Made by a program: the position numbers and the translations under genes. The notes beneath the pieces were generated by a model. That model searched no databases, had not been told where the DNA came from, and saw nothing but the letters and a program-made list of their open reading frames with translations. 21,709 nucleotides of DNA from a virus. Positions 6,842 to 12,976 of the stretch are shown one piece after another; position 1 is the stretch's first letter, and every line of letters begins with the position of its first letter. The stretch covers positions 1 through 21,709 of the IMG/VR virus record IMGVR_UViG_3300025889_001088; one strand, given 5' to 3'.

Positions 6842-7004
6842 GAACGTTATCCTTGACCTCATTAGCGGAGCGTGGACTGTACTCGGTCTTCTCTTCGCAG
6901 TGGTCGTCCTGCCAGAAGGGCAGACGCAATCAACGATGGCAACACTGTTTATTCTACTCACAATCGGATGGCTTGTCACAGGGCCACTACGCTGGAAGGA
7001 ATAA
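6834..7004 (+). CDS. Small two-helix membrane protein, holin-like
   Basis: A 56-aa protein starting at GTG 6834, chosen because AAGGGG lies 7 nt upstream; a longer upstream start at 6765 would sit wholly inside the preceding gene's Gly-rich coding. It has two hydrophobic segments, about residues 4-26 ([20 protein letters not shown]) and 35-51 ([16 protein letters not shown]), separated by a short polar turn (LPEGQTQST), and a basic end (LRWKE). This is the size and topology of a small holin or antiholin, but I recognise no family. It lies immediately before the lysin gene and, with the r1t-like holin after it, brackets the lysin. Confidence 0.6.
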   Translation: MIKNVILDLISGAWTVLGLLFAVVVLPEGQTQSTMATLFILLTIGWLVTGPLRWKE

Positions 7005-7005
7005 G

Positions 7006-7614
7006 ATGAAGTTCAAAGTCAAGTCACAACTAGACCACGTAGAGAAGGGCGGCATCCTTGATGACTGCGGCCCGTCCAGCACGGCAGCCGCCGTGGCGTG
7101 GGCGTCCAAGTACACCGTTGACCCGTCCGCTGGCGATGGCATCAAGGCGAAGGCGAAGGCAACAGGGTTCGTGGAGAAGGAAGGCGTGTCCGACAACGGC
7201 TCGTCCCTCATTGACTTGATTAAGACCGCCAAGGAGATGGGCGCCAAGGCACGATACGCCAAGTCGTGGGACGACGTCGTCCTCTCGGCGCACCGTGGGG
7301 CTGGTCTCATCGTGTGGGTACAGCAGGCTGTTGACTACCCGCCAGTGGAGATCAGCGAGTGGCACAAGAAGTGGCAGAACTACTGGCTAAAGAAGGACAA
7401 GAAGCATATTGTGGTCGGGTATGGTCATATGACGGCAGCGGGTTGGGACGCTGTTGACGGATGGCAGTGGTCGTGTCCCACGAGGAGCGGCAAGGGCAAG
7501 GAGAAGTTCGGGGTCTCCGTGACCGAGGAGCAGCTCAAGCAGATCGCATCAAGCAAGAAGAAACTCACTGGCGGCGCGGCCCACAAGCACGTCGTCATCG
7601 TTGAGTGGAAGTAA
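7006..7614 (+). CDS. C39-like cysteine peptidase, probable endolysin
   Basis: A 202-aa protein starting at ATG 7006, one base past the previous stop. Residues 19-23 read DDCGP, the hallmark of C39-type papain-like peptidases; C21 is the expected nucleophile. The downstream VVGYGHMTAAGWDAVDGW (about 136-153) would supply the catalytic His (H141), and an Asp such as D148 or D151 could complete the triad. Actinophage LysA proteins often carry such a domain to cut peptidoglycan stem or cross-bridge peptides. No signal peptide is present, consistent with release through a holin. The C-terminal ~45 residues are basic (KKKLTGGAAHKH) and could bind the wall. Direct neighbours on both sides encode holin-like membrane proteins. 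A virion-associated or processing peptidase is the alternative. Confidence 0.65.
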   Translation: MKFKVKSQLDHVEKGGILDDCGPSSTAAAVAWASKYTVDPSAGDGIKAKAKATGFVEKEGVSDNGSSLIDLIKTAKEMGAKARYAKSWDDVVLSAHRGAGLIVWVQQAVDYPPVEISEWHKKWQNYWLKKDKKHIVVGYGHMTAAGWDAVDGWQWSCPTRSGKGKEKFGVSVTEEQLKQIASSKKKLTGGAAHKHVVIVEWK

Positions 7615-7623
7615 GGAGTCCCA

Positions 7624-7917
7624 ATGTATAACGACATCAAGGCAGGCATTCGCTGGGTCATCGACAACACGGGTGTTGACGAGGCGCTCATCGAGTTCGG
7701 ACGAACATTTATCACGGTATCCATCTCCGTTGCCCTCGGCTTGGGCATCCCGCTTCTGGACATCAGCGGCGGCGACTTCCGCACCATCATCTCGGCTGGT
7801 CTCGCATCTGGACTCCAGATCTTGATCAAGTTCCTTGACCCGAAGAACACGCAGTTCGGCATCAAGGAGAAGACGCCAGAGGACAAGGCTGCGGCAGAGA
7901 AGCAGTTTGACATCTGA
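7624..7917 (+). CDS. r1t-like holin
   Basis: A 97-aa protein with two hydrophobic segments, about residues 22-44 (ALIEFGRTFITVSISVALGL) and 52-71 (RTIISAGLASGLQILIKFL), joined by LDISGGDF and followed by a charged tail (KEKTPEDKAAAEKQ). The pattern of R-T-F in helix 1, a L-D-x-x-x-x-D-F/W turn and a Gly/Ala/Leu-rich helix 2 matches the r1t-type holin family common in actinophages and lactococcal phages. It would pore the inner membrane to release the C39-like lysin encoded 10 bp upstream. AAGGAG lies just before the start. The last 11 bp overlap the next gene. Confidence 0.75.
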   Translation: MYNDIKAGIRWVIDNTGVDEALIEFGRTFITVSISVALGLGIPLLDISGGDFRTIISAGLASGLQILIKFLDPKNTQFGIKEKTPEDKAAAEKQFDI

Positions 7918-8365
7918 TCGTTGGATCTACGTTGGGGGGACGTTTGACCTATTCCACTACGGACACGCTCGATTCCTTGAGCAGTGTTCCAAATACGGAA
8001 AGGTCATCGTCGCCATCAACACCGACGACTTCTGCGAGCGGTACAAGCGAAAGCCAGTCCTGACGCTGGGAGAGCGGATTGAGTCCGTCGCAGCGTGCAA
8101 GTGGGCAGACGAGGTCATCGTCAACATCGGGGACGAAGACAGCGGCGTCACGATTGACACGATCAAGGACAAGAAGGTCACCCACATCGCCCACGGGGAT
8201 GACTGGACTGGCAACTCGCTCATTGAGCAGCTTGGCATCAGCCAGGAGTGGCTAGACGAGCGGGGTATCTCAATGCTCTACGTTTCATACACCAAAGGTA
8301 TTTCTACAAGCGACATCATCGGGAGAATCAATGGCGACGTTCACGGCGGTTGTCACTGCGCATAA
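7907..8365 (+). CDS. TagD-like cytidylyltransferase
   Basis: A 152-aa nucleotidyltransferase-superfamily protein. Residues 9-20 (VGGTFDLFHYGH) contain the GxFDxxHxGH nucleotide-binding signature with H17 and H20. GDDW at 97-100 and GISTSDIIGRI at 131-141 match the later conserved motifs of glycerol-3-phosphate cytidylyltransferases (TagD) and relatives acting on choline- or ethanolamine-phosphate. It should join CMP from CTP to a phosphorylated polyol or amino alcohol, making a CDP-activated donor; the actual substrate cannot be read here. The start is TTG 7907, the only start codon close to the conserved N-terminus, overlapping the holin by 11 bp. It overlaps the following glycosyltransferase by 35 bp, so the two are coupled and probably work together. 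Confidence 0.8.
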   Translation: MTSDRWIYVGGTFDLFHYGHARFLEQCSKYGKVIVAINTDDFCERYKRKPVLTLGERIESVAACKWADEVIVNIGDEDSGVTIDTIKDKKVTHIAHGDDWTGNSLIEQLGISQEWLDERGISMLYVSYTKGISTSDIIGRINGDVHGGCHCA

Positions 8366-8879
8366 CGACGAGGCTGGGCTTCGCCGCGTGCTAGGCGACC
8401 TCCTGGCGTGGCAGGTACGTAAGCCAGACGAGATCATTGCGCTGGCGTCAGAGATTGACCTGACCAGCCTACGACACGAGTTCCCTTCGGTCATCTTCCA
8501 CGAAGAGCCGAACAAGGAGGACTGGGGCCACGATAAGCGTGCCAAGGGTCTTGACCTTGCCACTTCAGACTATATCGGCTGGTTTAATCACGACGACTCT
8601 TACAACCCAGACTACATCTTAGAGATGATGTGCCACGCCGAAGAAGGCAATGATGTGGTATACTGTGGGTGGTCCAGAGGACACAACCCAGAGTTCAGGT
8701 CAGGAAATTCCACGTCTGGAAATTACATCGTCAGGACGCAGGTTGGCCGAGACGCTGGATATAGTGACCGTCACTATGAAGCTGACGGCACATTCATCAA
8801 CCGCATTGCGGCACTGACCACTTTCATCAAGTTTGTCAACCGCGTCCTGTATTACCACAATGAGGTAAAGTATGCCTAA
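8331..8879 (+). CDS. GT2-family glycosyltransferase
   Basis: A 182-aa protein with a GT-A (family 2-like) fold signature. The N-terminus FTAVVTAHNDEAGLRRVLGD is the nucleotide-sugar-binding start, and WFNHDDSYNPDY (residues 84-95, D88/D89) is the DxD-like metal site after a typical ATSDYIG strand. YEADGTFINRI (149-159) sits where the acceptor-side catalytic acid and the arginine motif usually lie. It is short for the family, essentially just the catalytic core. ATG at 8331 has GGGAG upstream (8321-8325). The partner cytidylyltransferase overlaps its 5' end and the DUF6321-like gene overlaps its 3' end. It may glycosylate a virion protein or a host surface polymer; the acceptor is unknown. Confidence 0.75.
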   Translation: MATFTAVVTAHNDEAGLRRVLGDLLAWQVRKPDEIIALASEIDLTSLRHEFPSVIFHEEPNKEDWGHDKRAKGLDLATSDYIGWFNHDDSYNPDYILEMMCHAEEGNDVVYCGWSRGHNPEFRSGNSTSGNYIVRTQVGRDAGYSDRHYEADGTFINRIAALTTFIKFVNRVLYYHNEVKYA

Positions 8880-9180
8880 GACAGCAGCGTGGCAACGCAA
8901 AGAAGGTCAGAATCCAAAGGGCGGGCTAAACGCTCGCGGTCGGGCTTCGTACAAGGCACAGACTGGTGGCACATTGAAGGCCCCAGTCAAGAGCGGCGAC
9001 AATCCACGTCGCGCTTCGTTCCTTGCTCGTATGGGAAATATGCCAGGTCCTGAACGCGACGAGAAGGGGCGCCCGACCCGACTCCTTCTCTCGCTTCAGG
9101 CTTGGGGTGCTAGTAGCAAGGCGGATGCTCGCACAAAAGCCAAGAATATGTCAGATCGCCTCAAGGCGAAGAAGGCTTGA
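8872..9180 (+). CDS. DUF6321-like basic phage protein
   Basis: A 102-aa basic protein containing TAAWQRKEGQNPKGGLNARG near the N-terminus, then GGTLKAPVKSGDNPRRASFL, RMGNMPGPERDEKGRPTRLL, and LQAWGASSKADARTKAKNM near the end. I recall this conserved set as the DUF6321 family of phage proteins, often encoded right next to the terminase large subunit. The ATG lies inside the end of the glycosyltransferase gene, and the stop overlaps the terminase start as TTGA. Function is unknown. Its charge and position allow a packaging-accessory or DNA-binding role; it is a rival candidate for the small terminase. Confidence 0.7.
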   Translation: MPKTAAWQRKEGQNPKGGLNARGRASYKAQTGGTLKAPVKSGDNPRRASFLARMGNMPGPERDEKGRPTRLLLSLQAWGASSKADARTKAKNMSDRLKAKKA

Positions 9181-10676
9181 AGCCGCTCGATAACGATATT
9201 GCCAGAGACCTTGCTCGCGGTCGGAATGACATCGCATTCTTTGCAGAGCGATGGCTTGGCGTAAGGGGGAACCCTGGGCAGATCAGATGGTGGGAAGCGT
9301 GCGCAGAGCGTGACGATACTGGTTATCGACCGAAATACATCACGACGGTCGTCTCCGCTGGGAACCGTGCAGGAAAGACTCTTGCTATGGCTGTTGTGTG
9401 CCTCCATCACGCGCTATACAAACTAGGGATTGCCAGCCCAGACGCCTCTGACCCACAGTCCTACAAGCGGTGGAGCGACACTCCATACGAGTGGTACCAC
9501 GTAGGAATCCAGCAGGAGACCGCAGAACTGGTCTTCCGCGAGATTGAGACCTTGCTAGGCGGAAGCCATCCAGCGCAGAAGGGTCGCGGATGTGCTATCA
9601 TCAAAGAACTTGGCAAGGTCATTGATACCCAGAAACGGTATCGCGGTGAGTATGCGTGGGTTAAGTTCAACCCCGTGGTCGGCGGCGCAAGCATCCACTT
9701 CCGTACTACCCAGGACCGAGCCAAGGCACTCCTGGGTAAGGATATGAACGGCATCTCGTTTGACGAGGCGGCCTTTGAGCCGCACCTGCTGATGATCTAC
9801 CAAGAGGTGCTCAACCTCCGCCGACTCTCCACTGGTGGTCCACTCCACTTCATCGGGACACCGAGCGAGGGCATCAACGACTACGCGGAACTCTGGGAGA
9901 AGGGCAACCTAGACAACCCAGCGCGAGATGAGAAGTTCATCAGCTTCCGACTCTCCACCCGCGACAACATCGGCTACGGACTGACGCAGGAAAACTTTGA
10001 TGACGTCGTCCGCCAGCAGGCAGAGTACCTGATCCCACAGAACATTGACGGGTACTTCATCGAGGCGCGAGACGCCTTCTTCTGGAGTCAGTCAGTCCTC
10101 GCGCTGTACAAGACGCTTGAGGATGACGTCAAGCCAGTTAGAAACCACCGCTACATCCAAGGCGTAGACCCAGGAATCTCGCACGATGCGACGTGGGCCA
10201 TCACGCTGGACATCACCAGCCGCAACAAGATTCGCGGCGTGCGGATCAGGAAGCGAAGCGGCAAGCAGAGCATCTCCGCAGTGGTGAATATGGTCCGCGA
10301 GGGTCACCTGCTCTACAGCCAAGACGGCGCCTTCTGCACCACCATCGTGGATTCCACTGGTCTAGGTGGCAGGCTCTTCCAGCAGGAGTTCTCAATGATC
10401 CGCCCGCTCCGAGGGTTTGACTTCGGCGGCACGAAGGCGAAGAAGGTGGAACTCCTCAATGACCTCAAGGCAGTGATTGACAAAGGTCAACTGGAACTCC
10501 CAATGGGCGGACCGTGGGATGAACTGAGGAGACAACTCCTGATTTATAAACTAGACGACAAGAAATTAGAACAAGATGCAGTAATGGCATTGGCAATCGC
10601 GGTGCGACACGCACTGAGAAATCCTGAGAAGGGCGTGGAGAATCCCACCTTCACCTATTTTGGAGTGAGTGATTAA
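9177..10676 (+). CDS. terL: Terminase large subunit
   Basis: A 499-aa packaging motor with ATPase and nuclease domains. Walker A is AGNRAGKT at residues 61-68 (K67, T68) and Walker B is GISFDEA at 192-198 (D196, E197). The coupling motif is FIGTPS at 225-230. The RNase H-like nuclease has D331 (IQGVDPGISHDATW), D392 (TTIVDSTGLGG) and D467 (EQDAVMALAI) as likely metal ligands. Length is normal for the family. It drives DNA into the prohead through the portal encoded immediately downstream (TAATG overlap) and cuts the genome. The start is TTG in a TTGA overlap, with AAGAAGG upstream; no ATG lies before Walker A at a sensible position, so TTG is preferred. Confidence 0.95.
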   Translation: MKPLDNDIARDLARGRNDIAFFAERWLGVRGNPGQIRWWEACAERDDTGYRPKYITTVVSAGNRAGKTLAMAVVCLHHALYKLGIASPDASDPQSYKRWSDTPYEWYHVGIQQETAELVFREIETLLGGSHPAQKGRGCAIIKELGKVIDTQKRYRGEYAWVKFNPVVGGASIHFRTTQDRAKALLGKDMNGISFDEAAFEPHLLMIYQEVLNLRRLSTGGPLHFIGTPSEGINDYAELWEKGNLDNPARDEKFISFRLSTRDNIGYGLTQENFDDVVRQQAEYLIPQNIDGYFIEARDAFFWSQSVLALYKTLEDDVKPVRNHRYIQGVDPGISHDATWAITLDITSRNKIRGVRIRKRSGKQSISAVVNMVREGHLLYSQDGAFCTTIVDSTGLGGRLFQQEFSMIRPLRGFDFGGTKAKKVELLNDLKAVIDKGQLELPMGGPWDELRRQLLIYKLDDKKLEQDAVMALAIAVRHALRNPEKGVENPTFTYFGVSD

Positions 10677-12976
10677 TGGCTAAGGTACGTAAGATTCCAG
10701 CGGCGTTCCAGGATACACGAGGTGTACCAGCGCAGTACACCACTGACCCAGAGGTCGCTAAGCCAGAACAGATTGCCGCCATCGGCAAGGCCATCGACAA
10801 GGCGCGACGACTACAGAAGGGCGCGACAATCCGCGACCGCGTTGATCGAACCGCCCCACTTGCGACATCACCAGCAAAGCTCAATAGCACCAGCGGAAGC
10901 ACCCTCCGCTCACCCGCTGGTGCGCCTAACGCACCGCTCCCACGAACTGCACCAGTGGCAAATGCCCCTGTTGCAATGAACGCCACCTCCAAGGGCAGCC
11001 GACGCGCCCCTGGGGGTTTTTCTGCTGGTCTTCGTGGCGGTCAGGGAACCCTTCGAATCCAGCCAAACGTAGAGAAGCTGTCTGCATCGGAAGCCGCATC
11101 CCTAAAGATGCTGGAGTCCTCACTGGTTGCGCAGGAACTTGATCCAAAGCAGAACGACGACTACACCTTGCTCCAAGAGATCCTCGGTCGCAAGCAGTTG
11201 GTTGACCCAGAGCAGAACCGACTCAAGGCGCTGTTCCGCCGTATGGACAACCTCTACCATCCAGAGACAATGACGCTCGGTGGTGCCGACCACTGGTCAG
11301 AAGACCCAAGCGCACGGCTTGCTGGCCGCGCTCACGTGTCGGTCAATATCCACCACGCCTACGTCCAGATCCCTGCCGCCATTCAGGCGGTGCGACCTGT
11401 CATCAACTATGTCCCAACGGGAAGCACAGAGGAAGAGCGACAAGCCGCCGCACTACGCGAGCGGCTATACTTCCGTTGGTGGGATTCCAACGAGATGGAC
11501 CTTCTGAACGAGCAGGCTGCACTCCTCAAGGAATTGTACGGACACACTGCCGCCAAGGTCTACTGGGATCCGATTGAGCGCGTGCCAAAGATCTCCATCA
11601 TTGAGCGACCTGAGAACCTTTACCTCGGATTCGGCAACAGCGACTACAACCGCCTAGACTGGGCGCTCTACACCTATGGTATGTCGCCACAGTCAATCCA
11701 AGAGGACTACGGCGTTGATGTAATCCCCGTCAAGCAGGGAGAGAAGTGGTTCCCATATACGAGTCGTGGCAGCCACGCTGACCCAATCGGCAACGTGTGG
11801 GCGAACGCCTTTGAGCGCAATCCACTTCGCCGCGAGACCGCCTACGAGCAGATGCAGGTGGAAGTCTACGATTACTGGTACAAGGTTCCAAAGGGTCCAG
11901 GCAAAGCACCTCTGGTGTACAACGCCATCTACGTAGGTAATACGCTCGTCAAGAATGACGCGCACCCAGAGTACGGAGGACAGATTCCGTACATCCACCT
12001 CCCGAACGGCAAGATCCCAGGTAGCCCATACGGCAAGCCCGCTCTGTACGATCCTGAGCAGCTCCTCCGCGAGAAGGACGAGCGGGTCACTGCGATGGCG
12101 CAGATGATCCAGTCCATCGTTGGTGGGCAGATGTGGCAGTTGGTCGGCGCCGAGGCTCCTGACGAGGTACCACCTAACGCGCTTCCAAAGCCTGGTCGCG
12201 TGGCAACCCCTGGACCTGGCAACGAACTCCGCGCTATCCAGCCGTTCATTCCACAGTTCCAGATCGAAGCATACGTCGCCCGCATTGACCGCGAGTTGAC
12301 GGTGGCAACTGGACTCAATGACTTGCTTCTTGGCCTTGCGCCAGCGCAGGTGTTGGGTTCGTCGCGTGCCATCGCCGCGTTGATTGCCAACTACGAGTCC
12401 CGCCTTGCCCCAAAGCGCAAGGTGTTCTACTCGTGGATGAAGAAGATCTGGGAAATGTGCGCCCGCATCTGGGAGGCAAAGGACCCAGCCGTCAAGTCGA
12501 TCATTGCTGGTGAATATCGCATTGAGATCGTCGCCCCAGAACTGACGCCACGAGACACGCTGGAACTCGCAAGCACCGCGATCAACCTCGTACAGAACCG
12601 CATCTGGAGCGCAGAACGCGCAATGGATCGCGTTGGCGTGGAAGATCCGATTGGCGAGAAGGAACTCATCCGCGACGAGCAGACGGATGCAACCCTCAAC
12701 CCTGCCGCTGTTGCCACGATGGCAAACGTGATGGGAACATTCCAGCAAATGCAAATGGCAAATCAGCAACAGATGCAACAGCAAATGATGATTACACAAG
12801 AACAGGCCGCGAACGCACAGCGAACGCTTCAGTCTGGCGTTCCTGGAAGTCAGTCGCTAAACCAACCAGAGAATCAAGCGCAGTTGCCGCCTGAAGCAAC
12901 GGCTGCCAATGCGGCGGCGCCAGGAGAGGAAAACCTCGTCCCAGCGCCGACGGGAACGAATGAGGTACAAGCCTAA
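10676..12976 (+). CDS. Portal protein
   Basis: A 766-aa protein, large for a portal. Residues 1-about 135 are a low-complexity basic, Pro/Ala/Arg-rich extension (GSTLRSPAGAPNAPLPRT and similar). The portal fold follows, with an alpha-beta clip or wing around residues 200-480 and the helical VATGLNDLLLGLAPAQVLGS segment (about 540-560) typical of the stem and crown region of long portals. The C-terminus is Gln/Met-rich (FQQMQMANQQQMQQQMM, about 686-703), then disordered and Pro/Ala-rich. It would form the dodecameric vertex ring for DNA entry and exit. Position directly after the terminase and size support the call; individual residues cannot prove it. Confidence 0.85.
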   Translation: MAKVRKIPAAFQDTRGVPAQYTTDPEVAKPEQIAAIGKAIDKARRLQKGATIRDRVDRTAPLATSPAKLNSTSGSTLRSPAGAPNAPLPRTAPVANAPVAMNATSKGSRRAPGGFSAGLRGGQGTLRIQPNVEKLSASEAASLKMLESSLVAQELDPKQNDDYTLLQEILGRKQLVDPEQNRLKALFRRMDNLYHPETMTLGGADHWSEDPSARLAGRAHVSVNIHHAYVQIPAAIQAVRPVINYVPTGSTEEERQAAALRERLYFRWWDSNEMDLLNEQAALLKELYGHTAAKVYWDPIERVPKISIIERPENLYLGFGNSDYNRLDWALYTYGMSPQSIQEDYGVDVIPVKQGEKWFPYTSRGSHADPIGNVWANAFERNPLRRETAYEQMQVEVYDYWYKVPKGPGKAPLVYNAIYVGNTLVKNDAHPEYGGQIPYIHLPNGKIPGSPYGKPALYDPEQLLREKDERVTAMAQMIQSIVGGQMWQLVGAEAPDEVPPNALPKPGRVATPGPGNELRAIQPFIPQFQIEAYVARIDRELTVATGLNDLLLGLAPAQVLGSSRAIAALIANYESRLAPKRKVFYSWMKKIWEMCARIWEAKDPAVKSIIAGEYRIEIVAPELTPRDTLELASTAINLVQNRIWSAERAMDRVGVEDPIGEKELIRDEQTDATLNPAAVATMANVMGTFQQMQMANQQQMQQQMMITQEQAANAQRTLQSGVPGSQSLNQPENQAQLPPEATAANAAAPGEENLVPAPTGTNEVQA

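Noticed and set aside
11693-12799. 368-aa open frame on the minus strand
   Set aside because: It lies wholly opposite the portal gene, has no recognisable motif, and all neighbouring genes are on the + strand.
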